6,079 nucleotides of DNA from Deltaproteobacteria bacterium (GTDB lineage: Bacteria > Desulfobacterota > GWC2-55-46 > JAUVFY01), in assembly GCA_030594025.1 (NCBI GenBank), contig JAUVFY010000087.1, positions 1-6,079 on the forward strand, written 5' to 3'. A program made the translations under genes and the position numbers. Below, one piece after another: positions 1-6,079 of the stretch (the stretch's first letter is position 1; each line of letters starts with the position of its first letter). The notes beneath the pieces are model-generated. The model saw nothing but the letters and a program-made list of their open reading frames with translations, was not told the origin of the DNA and searched no databases.

Positions 1-2507
1 AGTCAGAGGCCGGGGAATCCTTCGTAAAACCCGAAGAGTTTTACTTAAGGGCGGACATGCTCAATAAAACCCTTGAAAGCTTTCCAATTGTGCAAATGGA
101 ACCCCTCAGGGGTGAGGGCATGGAAGTACCCACCTCCTCGAACCTCGCACTCAGGCAGGACATAGCCCTTAAAAAGGACCTCTCGCCCCTGGCCGGTAGG
201 GTCAACGAATGGTTAGAGAGCGGCCTTCGCGTCTATGTAACGGCCCATAACAGGGGGCAGGCCGAGAGGACAAAGGAGCTCCTCGAGGGCTACGGCTTTT
301 CTCCAACGATTATTCAGGGTGTTTCCATACTGGAAGAAGCTAAAAAAACCCGCGGTGCTCTTGATATAGCCCAGGGTGTATTGTCCGGAGGCTTCGTGCT
401 CCCTTCCCGGTCTCTCGTAATAGTTACGGAAGAAGAGGTCTTCGGCGAGAGGGTTAAAAGGAGGCCCCCGCCCTCTAAGAAACTCGATACCTTCCTCGCC
501 GAGCTAAAGGACCTTAAGGAGGGCGACTGCATAGTACATGCACAGCACGGCATAGGGCTTTACCGGGGGTTGAAGAGGCTCAGGTTCGACGCGGTTGATA
601 ACGATTTTTTACTTGTCGAGTACAGGGACGGCGATAAGCTCTACCTGCCCGTTCAGAGGATGGACCTCGTAACAAAGTACCACGCCTTCGAGGGCCAGGC
701 CCCAACTATAGACAAGCTCGGGGGCACGGGCTGGGAGAGGGCAAAAACCAGGGTAAAGAGGGCGGTAGAGAAGATAGCCGGGGAGCTCATAAAACTCTAT
801 GCCCAGAGGAAACTCGCAGAGGGTTTTGCATTTTCAAGGCCCGGGAGGCTCTTTACCGAGTTCGAGGAGAGCTTCGAGTTCGAAGAGACCCCGGACCAGT
901 CGCGTGCCATAGACGAGGTCATGGGTGACATGGAAGATGGGAAACCCATGGACAGGCTCATCTGCGGGGACGTGGGCTACGGAAAGACCGAGGTGGCCAT
1001 GAGGGCCGCCTTCAGGGCCGTTCTGGATTCCAAGCAGGTGGCGATGCTCGTACCCACGACCGTGCTTACCCAGCAGCACGAGATAACCTTCAAGGAGCGC
1101 TTTGCCCCCTTTCCCGTGACTGTCGAGGCCCTGAGCCGCTTTAAATCCAGGAAGGAGCAGAAAGAGACGGTCGAAAAGCTCAAAGATGGCAAGGTCGACA
1201 TACTCATAGGAACCCACAGGCTCCTGCAGAGGGACGTCCGGTTCAAGGACCTGGGTCTTCTCATAATAGACGAGGAGCACCGTTTCGGCGTGCGGCACAA
1301 GGAGAGGCTCAAGGAGCTTAAAAAGGAGGTGGATGTACTGACCCTTACGGCCACGCCCATACCGAGGACACTACAGATGTCGCTAACGGGCATAAGGGAC
1401 CTGAGCATCATAAACACCCCTCCCGAGGACAGGCTTGCTATAGCGACGAGGGTCGTGAGGTTCGACGAGCAGGTCATGACCGAGGCCCTGAAAAGGGAGC
1501 TTAAAAGGGGCGGGCAGGCGTTTTTCGTGCACAACAGGGTACAGAGCATAGGCCCGATGCACGAGTATCTGGCAAGGCTCGTACCGGAAGCCAGGATAGC
1601 GGTGGCCCACGGCCAGATGAGGGAGAGCGAGCTCGAGAAGGTCATGCTCGATTTCGTAAAGGGTCTCTATGATATACTCCTTACCACGACCATAATAGAG
1701 TCCGGCCTCGATATCCCCTCTGCCAACACCATAATAATTAACAGGTCCGACCGCTTCGGCCTCGCCGACCTCTACCAGTTGAGGGGCAGGGTCGGCCGCT
1801 CAAGCCACAGGGCCTACGCGTACCTCGTCTGCCCGGACGAGGTGAGCATCACGAACGAGGCGAGAAAGAGGATGGAGGTGATAAGGGAATTGACGGAGCT
1901 CGGGAGCGGCTTCAGGGTCGCCGCATACGACCTCGAGATAAGGGGCGCCGGGGAGCTTCTGGGCTCGGCCCAGTCGGGACACATAGCTCTCGTGGGCTTC
2001 GACATGTACACCCAGCTACTCGAAGAGGCCGTAAGGGAGATGAAGGGGGAGCCAAGGACCGAAGAGCCGGCCCCCGAGATAAACCTCAAGGTATCCCAGT
2101 ACATATCCGAGGACTACGTGCCGGACACCAGGCAGAGGCTGAATTTCTATAAGAGGCTCGCTTCCGTGGGGACCGACGAAGAGCTCGAGAGGATGGAAGA
2201 GGAGATGGCCGACCGCTACGGGGACTTGCCGGCCCTCGTTCGTAACCTCTTCGAGGTAGTGAGGCTCAAGATTCTACTCAAGGGGTTGAAGGCAAGGGAG
2301 CTTAAGCAGAAGGGCACGCGCCTTTACCTTGCCTTTGACGGTGACGAGACGGGCAAATTAGCCGCGCATATTCTCTCGATGATAGAAAAGGCACCCCGGA
2401 GGTTCAGGCTCACGCCGGACTCCAGGTTCGTCTATTCCATGGAGCCGGGAACCTCACCCCTGGCCGAGGCCCGATACCTGTTGCAAGAGGTCGTCAAGGG
2501 ATGTTAG
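1..2507 (+). CDS. mfd: Transcription-repair coupling factor Mfd, 5' end missing
   Basis: Mfd is a cytoplasmic ATP-driven DNA translocase that dislodges stalled RNA polymerase and recruits UvrA to the lesion. The frame is open to the left edge (codons from base 3), so the ATG at 57 is internal, not the start. In order one sees a linker/D3 region; the CarD-like RNA-polymerase interaction domain (about 516-720, with VHAQHGIGLYRG); Walker A GDVGYGKT (966-989); the DEEH box (1269-1280); TATPIPRT (1347-1370); motif V, TTTIIESGLDIP (1683-1718); QLRGRVGR (1776-1799); the TRG translocation motif around RGAGELLG (1941-1964); and the C-terminal TRCF domain (about 2070-2400). RecG shares the helicase core but lacks the CarD-like and TRCF domains. 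About 834 residues are visible. Against the usual near-1150, roughly 300 are missing, namely the UvrB-like module that binds UvrA. No helicase motif is broken. The next gene follows after 46 bases. Confidence 0.98.
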   Translation, partial: SEAGESFVKPEEFYLRADMLNKTLESFPIVQMEPLRGEGMEVPTSSNLALRQDIALKKDLSPLAGRVNEWLESGLRVYVTAHNRGQAERTKELLEGYGFSPTIIQGVSILEEAKKTRGALDIAQGVLSGGFVLPSRSLVIVTEEEVFGERVKRRPPPSKKLDTFLAELKDLKEGDCIVHAQHGIGLYRGLKRLRFDAVDNDFLLVEYRDGDKLYLPVQRMDLVTKYHAFEGQAPTIDKLGGTGWERAKTRVKRAVEKIAGELIKLYAQRKLAEGFAFSRPGRLFTEFEESFEFEETPDQSRAIDEVMGDMEDGKPMDRLICGDVGYGKTEVAMRAAFRAVLDSKQVAMLVPTTVLTQQHEITFKERFAPFPVTVEALSRFKSRKEQKETVEKLKDGKVDILIGTHRLLQRDVRFKDLGLLIIDEEHRFGVRHKERLKELKKEVDVLTLTATPIPRTLQMSLTGIRDLSIINTPPEDRLAIATRVVRFDEQVMTEALKRELKRGGQAFFVHNRVQSIGPMHEYLARLVPEARIAVAHGQMRESELEKVMLDFVKGLYDILLTTTIIESGLDIPSANTIIINRSDRFGLADLYQLRGRVGRSSHRAYAYLVCPDEVSITNEARKRMEVIRELTELGSGFRVAAYDLEIRGAGELLGSAQSGHIALVGFDMYTQLLEEAVREMKGEPRTEEPAPEINLKVSQYISEDYVPDTRQRLNFYKRLASVGTDEELERMEEEMADRYGDLPALVRNLFEVVRLKILLKGLKARELKQKGTRLYLAFDGDETGKLAAHILSMIEKAPRRFRLTPDSRFVYSMEPGTSPLAEARYLLQEVVKGC

Positions 2508-2553
2508 AATCACCCATTAACGTTTAACTTACGGGAACTTCAACGGGCGGGTA

Positions 2554-3492
2554 ATGAGTAAAAATATCGTAAAGATATTTCCGGCCTTCTTTGCGGCCCT
2601 CGTTTTAATGGCGAACCTTCCGGGTTGCGAAAAGTTCATGTCAAAGGAAGACAGGGTCCTTGTAAGGGTCGGCAAACGTGCCATAACCCTCGGTGAGTTC
2701 AACGAGGCCCTGGGGCGCCTTCTGCCCGAAGGTACGGAAGACATAAAACAGGAGGAGCTCAAGGAGCTCAAGCGGAACCTCCTTAACCAGCTCATAGAGG
2801 AGGAGCTGGTTATCGAACAGGCCCGTATTAACGGCATAGAGGTTACCGGGGAGGAGCTGGCCATGGAGGTCGAGGAGATAAGGCTCGAGTACGGCAAGGG
2901 GGGGTTCGAGGAGCTTATACTTTTAAAGTACGGCACTATGGAAGATTGGAAAGAAGAGATGAAAAGAAAACTCCTCGTAAGAAAGGTAATCGATACGGTC
3001 ATAAAGGCCCGGGGTGAAGTTACCGACGAGGAGGCGAAGTCCTACTACGAAAACAACATAAAGGACTATGTCGCACCCGAACAGGTCCGTGCGAGGATGA
3101 TAGTCGTGGGCACGGAAAAAGAGGCCCTGGAAGTAAGAAAGAGGCTCAAGAAGGAGGATTTTAAAAAGCTTGTAAAAGAGGTCTCCATAGGCCCGGAGGC
3201 GAAGTATGGCGGGGACCTGGGCTTTTTCGGCAAAGGTGACATGCCCCTTGAGTTCGAGGAGGTGGTATTCGAACTCCCGGTGGGTAGTATTAGCAAGGTC
3301 GTAAAGACCCCTTACGGCTACCACGTATTCAAGGTGGAATATAAAAACGAGGGTGGGAAGCTTGAGTTCAAGGACGTAAAGGAAAAGATAGTCGAAAAAT
3401 TGCGCATGGTCGGGGTGGACAAGGAGTTCCACAGATGGATAGCTTCTTTGAAAAAGGAAATAAAAATGGAGGTCGAGGAGGACATCCTATGA
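2554..3492 (+). CDS. Parvulin-type peptidyl-prolyl cis-trans isomerase, probable lipoprotein (PpiC/PrsA/SurA-like)
   Basis: A 312-residue exported folding factor. The N-terminus has Lys3/Lys7, a hydrophobic stretch (8-22) and Leu-Pro-Gly-Cys at 22-25, a lipobox-like end that predicts lipidation at Cys25. Pro at -2 is unusual, so plain signal-peptide cleavage remains possible. Residues 35-160 form a charged, helix-rich SurA_N-like chaperone region. About 177-262 is a parvulin domain with GGDLGFFGKGDMPLEFEE and, near its end, GYHVFKV. His257 occupies the second conserved histidine position, but Met182 stands where parvulins usually have the first (VRARMIVV against the usual V-R-A-S-H-I-L-V). 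Catalysis may therefore be weak. The ATG at 2554 is the only ATG/GTG/TTG in frame after an upstream stop at 2518-2520. It has only a poor Shine-Dalgarno (GGGCGGG, 2 bases away), so the signal peptide decides the start. The stop overlaps the next start. Family assignment is firm; substrate is unknown. Confidence 0.9.
   Translation: MSKNIVKIFPAFFAALVLMANLPGCEKFMSKEDRVLVRVGKRAITLGEFNEALGRLLPEGTEDIKQEELKELKRNLLNQLIEEELVIEQARINGIEVTGEELAMEVEEIRLEYGKGGFEELILLKYGTMEDWKEEMKRKLLVRKVIDTVIKARGEVTDEEAKSYYENNIKDYVAPEQVRARMIVVGTEKEALEVRKRLKKEDFKKLVKEVSIGPEAKYGGDLGFFGKGDMPLEFEEVVFELPVGSISKVVKTPYGYHVFKVEYKNEGGKLEFKDVKEKIVEKLRMVGVDKEFHRWIASLKKEIKMEVEEDIL
3475..3481 (+). promoter_or_regulatory. Shine-Dalgarno for the SurA-like gene, inside the upstream coding region
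   Basis: GAGGAGG lies 7 bases before the ATG at 3489 and is the strongest ribosome site in the window. It sits within the last codons of the upstream PPIase, and the ATG overlaps that gene's TGA as ATGA (3489-3492). This favours the 3489 start over an in-frame ATG at 3435, which has no such site, and implies translational coupling of the two folding factors. Confidence 0.8.
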
Positions 3493-4538
3493 AAGATAAG
3501 GCAACGGGAAGTTCACCGGGTTTTCGTTCTAAGGGTTCCAGGCCCGAAGGCTCCAGGGGAAGTATTTACCGGGGGCCGTTTCCATCCCCATTGGTTTCGC
3601 GAGGGTATCTGGCGCCTTGCATTGCGGCGCTCCTTTTTCTTTTCACCTCCCAGGGTGCCTCGAGCGAGGTGGTGGACCGGATAGTGGCCGTTGTAAACGA
3701 CTCGATAATCACGCTTTCAGAGTTGAACGCCTCAACGGCGGTAGCTATAAAGGGGCTCAAGGGTGAGGCCCGTGAGGGGGAGAATATCGTGGAGACCAAG
3801 TGCATGGTTCTGGATGCGCTCATAGAGAAGAAACTCATGAAGCAGGCCGCCGACGTTGCAGGCATAGAGGTTAGCGAACAGGAGGTAGATAACGCGATCG
3901 AAGACATAAAGATACAGAACAACATAACCGAGGAAGAGCTCCTTAACGAGCTTGAAAGAAACGGGCTCACTTACAAGGAGTACAGGGAGCAGTTGAGGGA
4001 AGATATAAGGCAGGTGAAGTTCGTCTCCAGGGAGTTCCACGCGAAAATCGCCATCGAGCACGAGGAGATGGAAGACTACTACAAGCGCAACATAGAGAGT
4101 TTCCGCGGCCAGGACTCTTTCCGGCTCAGGCTCCTGTTCCTCGCCAGGACGGACGAGAAGACAATGAGGGCGCGCCTGGATGCCGTAATGGACGAGCTCG
4201 AAGAGGGCGTGGACTTCAAACAGGTGGCCAGCGAGTTTTCCGACGGGCCGGCACCCACAGAGGGCGGGGACCTCGGTTATGTCATGGCCGGGGAACTCGA
4301 TAGCGCCGTGGCAGGGGCCGCGAGGCAGTTAAAGCCCGGGGAGGTGAGCGGGCCCATATTCACAAGGACGGGTATAAACGTAATACAGCTCATAGACAAA
4401 CGCGAAGGCGAGGTAAAACCCTTCGAAGAAGTCGCCGACCAGATCCGGGACTTGATATTCAAAGAGAAGATGGAGGCAAGGTACGGCCTCTGGCTCGAGG
4501 ACACGAAAAAGATAGCACACATAGAGGTTCGCCTTTGA
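3489..4538 (+). CDS. surA: SurA-like periplasmic chaperone / parvulin domain protein
   Basis: A 349-residue homologue of SurA, the periplasmic chaperone that escorts outer-membrane proteins toward the Bam complex. A hydrophobic export segment (40-53) ends near QGA (55-57), after which the mature protein opens with VVDRIVAVVNDSIITLSEL, typical of SurA. The SurA N-terminal chaperone region spans about 59-185, and one parvulin domain spans about 209-303 (GGDLGYVMAGELDSAV, then TGINVIQL). E. coli SurA is about 428 residues with two parvulin domains, so this is a shorter single-domain form. Both usual parvulin histidines appear replaced (Leu215 and Asn297), suggesting a chaperone without isomerase activity. 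The start at 3489 is chosen for its strong ribosome site and ATGA overlap. It leaves an odd n-region of nearly 40 residues rich in Ser, Gly, Arg and Pro. A TTG at 3591 would give a normal signal peptide but has only a distant GGGGG upstream. The symbol is by homology and context. Confidence 0.88.
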   Translation: MKDKATGSSPGFRSKGSRPEGSRGSIYRGPFPSPLVSRGYLAPCIAALLFLFTSQGASSEVVDRIVAVVNDSIITLSELNASTAVAIKGLKGEAREGENIVETKCMVLDALIEKKLMKQAADVAGIEVSEQEVDNAIEDIKIQNNITEEELLNELERNGLTYKEYREQLREDIRQVKFVSREFHAKIAIEHEEMEDYYKRNIESFRGQDSFRLRLLFLARTDEKTMRARLDAVMDELEEGVDFKQVASEFSDGPAPTEGGDLGYVMAGELDSAVAGAARQLKPGEVSGPIFTRTGINVIQLIDKREGEVKPFEEVADQIRDLIFKEKMEARYGLWLEDTKKIAHIEVRL

Positions 4539-4577
4539 AATGGTTAGAGTTCCGGAGTGTACGTGTTAGTAATTCGC

Positions 4578-4581
4578 AGGG
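4578..4581 (+). promoter_or_regulatory. Probable Shine-Dalgarno of pdxA
   Basis: AGGG with a 6-base spacer before the ATG at 4588. An in-frame stop at 4570-4572 and the absence of another start codon after it fix 4588 as the start. The 49-base gap after the SurA-like gene has no evident hairpin or promoter pair. Confidence 0.5.
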
Positions 4582-4587
4582 CAAGCT

Positions 4588-5544
4588 ATGAAGCCCAGGG
4601 TAGCCATAACCATGGGGGACCCCACGGGGGTTGGCCCGGAGATAATCTTGAAGGCCCTCGCCTCACGGAGGGTAAGGAGGGCCGCAAGGCCCGTTGTCCT
4701 CGGTGACGGAAATCTTCTCGGCCATATCGCGGGCAAACTAAAACTTCGCCTGCCGCCTTCGCAAGAGATTATAAGCCTAACGGAGCTGGACCCTAAGAGA
4801 TTAAAGCCCGGCAGGCCCACCAAGGCCTCTTCCCGGGCGATGATAACCTATATCGAAGAGGCCGTCAGCATGGCCTTATTGGGCGAGGCCGATTGTGTGG
4901 TTACCGCTCCAATAAGCAAGGGGGCCGCAAGCAAGGCGGGCTTCAGATTCCCCGGACACACCGAGTTCCTCGCACACCTTACGGGCGCAAGGGAATATGC
5001 GATGATGCTCGGGGGGGATAAGCTAAAAGTCATCCCTGTAACGATACACCAACCGCTCGCAAAAGTGCCGGGGCTCTTGACCGTAAAGAAGGTCCTTCAA
5101 ACCATAAGGACGGCCGACCGGGCATTTAAAAAATATTTTTCCCTGAAAAGCCCCCGCATCGCGGTAACCGGGCTCAATCCCCACGCAGGCGAAGGGGGGC
5201 TCTTCGGCAGGGAAGAAAAAAAAATTATAGCGCCCGCCGTTAAAAGGGCAAGGGCCCTCGGTATAAACGCCACGGGACCGCTTCCAGCGGATACGGTATT
5301 TTACATGGCCGCCCGAAAGGCACTTTTTGACTGCGTTGTTTGCATGTACCACGACCAGGGCCTCGGGCCCATGAAATTAGTTCACTTCGAAGACGGCGTG
5401 AACGTAACCCTCGGGCTCCCCATAATAAGGACATCCGTTGACCACGGTACTGCTTACGATATCGCCTGGAAGGGCAAGGCCAGCGCTGAAAGCCTCGTAG
5501 CAGCAATCCTTACCGCGGCGGCGATGGCCCGAAAGAGTGGATAA
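4588..5544 (+). CDS. pdxA: 4-hydroxythreonine-4-phosphate dehydrogenase PdxA
   Basis: PdxA is a cytoplasmic, metal-dependent NAD(P) enzyme. It oxidises 4-phosphohydroxy-L-threonine; the unstable product decarboxylates and is used by PdxJ, with deoxyxylulose phosphate, to make pyridoxine 5'-phosphate. The 318 residues match the family length (E. coli about 329) and are complete. Visible hallmarks are MGDPTGVGPEI (9-19), the substrate loop PGHTEF (122-127, His124/Thr125), and three metal-ligand histidines: His154 in VTIHQPL, His199 in NPHAGEGG and His255 in YHDQGLGPMK. Their 45- and 56-residue spacings agree with E. coli His166/211/266. Further family blocks are LPADTVF (232-238) and TSVDHGTAYDIA (282-293). 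This points to the deoxyxylulose-phosphate-dependent B6 route. The gene sits 49 bases after surA, an adjacency also known in E. coli, and 8 bases before uvrA. It carries A9, G7 and G6 runs, but the frame is intact. Confidence 0.97.
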   Translation: MKPRVAITMGDPTGVGPEIILKALASRRVRRAARPVVLGDGNLLGHIAGKLKLRLPPSQEIISLTELDPKRLKPGRPTKASSRAMITYIEEAVSMALLGEADCVVTAPISKGAASKAGFRFPGHTEFLAHLTGAREYAMMLGGDKLKVIPVTIHQPLAKVPGLLTVKKVLQTIRTADRAFKKYFSLKSPRIAVTGLNPHAGEGGLFGREEKKIIAPAVKRARALGINATGPLPADTVFYMAARKALFDCVVCMYHDQGLGPMKLVHFEDGVNVTLGLPIIRTSVDHGTAYDIAWKGKASAESLVAAILTAAAMARKSG

Positions 5545-5552
5545 TTTAGAAG

Positions 5553-6079
5553 ATGGATAAGATCGTTATAAAAGGGGCAAGGGAACACAACCTGAAGGGC
5601 TTTGACCTCGAGCTCCCCCGAGACAGGCTCGTAGTGATTACCGGGGTTTCGGGCTCGGGGAAGTCCTCTCTCGCCTTCGATACCATCTATGCAGAGGGTC
5701 AGAGGCGGTACGTGGAGAGCCTTTCTGCGTATGCGAGGCAGTTTCTCGAGCAGATGGACAAGCCCGACGTGGAAAGTATCGAGGGGCTCTCGCCGGCTAT
5801 CGCCATAGAGCAGAAAACCACGAGCAAAAACCCGCGCTCCACCGTGGGCACCGTGACCGAGGTCTACGACTACCTGAGGCTCCTTTTCGCGAGGGTCGGT
5901 GTTCCCCACTGTTACAGCTGCGGAAAACCGATTACCTTCCAGAGTATCCAGCAGATGGTCGACAGGGTAATGGAGCTCAAAGAGGGTACCAGGATACTCG
6001 TTCTCTCGCCCATCGTCAGGGGTAGAAAGGGCGAGTACAGGAAGGAACTTGACGGGCTCTTGAGGAGCGGCTATACGAG
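5553..6079 (+). CDS. uvrA: Excinuclease ABC subunit UvrA, 3' end missing
   Basis: UvrA is the damage-sensing ABC-type ATPase of nucleotide excision repair. As a dimer it scans DNA with UvrB and is recruited by Mfd at stalled polymerases. The first 175 codons (of roughly 940 in the family) are present before the window ends. They begin MDKIVIKGAREHNLKG, followed by the first Walker A, GVSGSGKS (residues 31-38), then SLSAYARQFLEQMDKPDVE, GLSPAIAIEQKTTSKNPRST and TVTEVYDYLRLLFARVG, all typical of UvrA. A Cys-x-x-Cys pair (Cys120, Cys123) starts the first zinc-binding module; some UvrA proteins, such as that of E. coli, lack cysteines there. The ATG lies 8 bases after the pdxA stop. Its ribosome site is weak (GGA ending 11 bases upstream), so translation may depend on readthrough from pdxA. 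Signature motifs and the second ATPase half lie outside the window. Confidence 0.98.
   Translation, partial: MDKIVIKGAREHNLKGFDLELPRDRLVVITGVSGSGKSSLAFDTIYAEGQRRYVESLSAYARQFLEQMDKPDVESIEGLSPAIAIEQKTTSKNPRSTVGTVTEVYDYLRLLFARVGVPHCYSCGKPITFQSIQQMVDRVMELKEGTRILVLSPIVRGRKGEYRKELDGLLRSGYT

Noticed and set aside
57..59. ATG at 57 as the start of mfd
   Set aside because: The same frame is open back to the left edge with sequence that continues the protein, and a start here would lack the family's N-terminal module. The gene is cut by the window.
834..1645. Long minus-strand open frames opposite mfd (154 and 222 codons)
   Set aside because: They lie opposite conserved helicase motifs, and their translations resemble no family I know. 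They are best explained by the sense-strand codon bias.
2517..2527. Imperfect palindrome TTAACGTTTAA between mfd and the isomerase gene
   Set aside because: Too short and AT-rich to call an operator, and no promoter elements accompany it.
2755..2772. Tandem 9-base duplication GAGCTCAAG
   Set aside because: In frame, encoding Glu-Leu-Lys twice within a charged helix of the isomerase; ordinary low-complexity coding sequence.
2923..3432. 169-codon minus-strand open frame opposite the first parvulin
   Set aside because: It is antisense to a well-supported gene, has no ribosome site that I can see, and shows no recognisable domain.
3435..3488. ATG at 3435 as the SurA-like start (18 more residues)
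   Set aside because: It has no ribosome site, lies deep inside the upstream gene, and would lengthen an already over-long n-region. ATG 3489 has a strong site and an ATGA overlap.
4539..4587. Possible promoter in the surA-pdxA gap
   Set aside because: No -35/-10 pair at suitable spacing could be seen, and the gap is short enough for simple readthrough.
5454..5909. 151-codon minus-strand open frame across the pdxA-uvrA junction
   Set aside because: It is antisense to the conserved UvrA N-terminus including Walker A, and its translation shows no recognisable domain.

Overview
The window carries one strand of ordinary bacterial housekeeping genes, five in a row on the plus strand: mfd (5' end missing), a lipoprotein-type parvulin peptidyl-prolyl isomerase, a SurA-like periplasmic chaperone, pdxA, and uvrA (3' end missing). 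Gaps between genes are 46, -4, 49 and 8 bases. I see no terminator-like hairpin or convincing promoter in any of them, so the stretch reads as a single operon that begins before and ends after the window. No stretch over 50 bases lacks a gene. I find no RNA gene, mobile element or CRISPR array.

Layout: 1-2507 holds about the last 834 codons of the transcription-repair coupling factor. 2554-3492 encodes a probable lipid-anchored parvulin. 3489-4538 overlaps it through an ATGA junction and encodes a single-parvulin SurA homologue with an unusually long basic n-region. 4588-5544 is a complete PdxA. 5553-6079 is the first 175 codons of UvrA, which runs off the right edge.

How they fit together: Mfd removes stalled RNA polymerase and hands the lesion to UvrA, so the outer two genes belong to transcription-coupled nucleotide excision repair. 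The two middle proteins are exported folding factors for envelope or outer-membrane proteins. PdxA is a vitamin B6 (pyridoxal phosphate) biosynthesis enzyme; surA-pdxA adjacency is also known from E. coli.

Organism: SurA and a lipoprotein signal point to a diderm (Gram-negative) bacterium. The DNA is GC-rich (high fifties percent by eye), yet AGG is the favoured Arg codon and ATA the favoured Ile codon. Together with the mfd / two PPIases / pdxA / uvrA order, this suggests a deltaproteobacterium in the broad sense or a related, possibly uncultured, lineage. That placement is inference. I did not find a plausible undescribed system here. The points most worth a second look are the degenerate active sites of both parvulins and the odd N-terminus of the SurA homologue.
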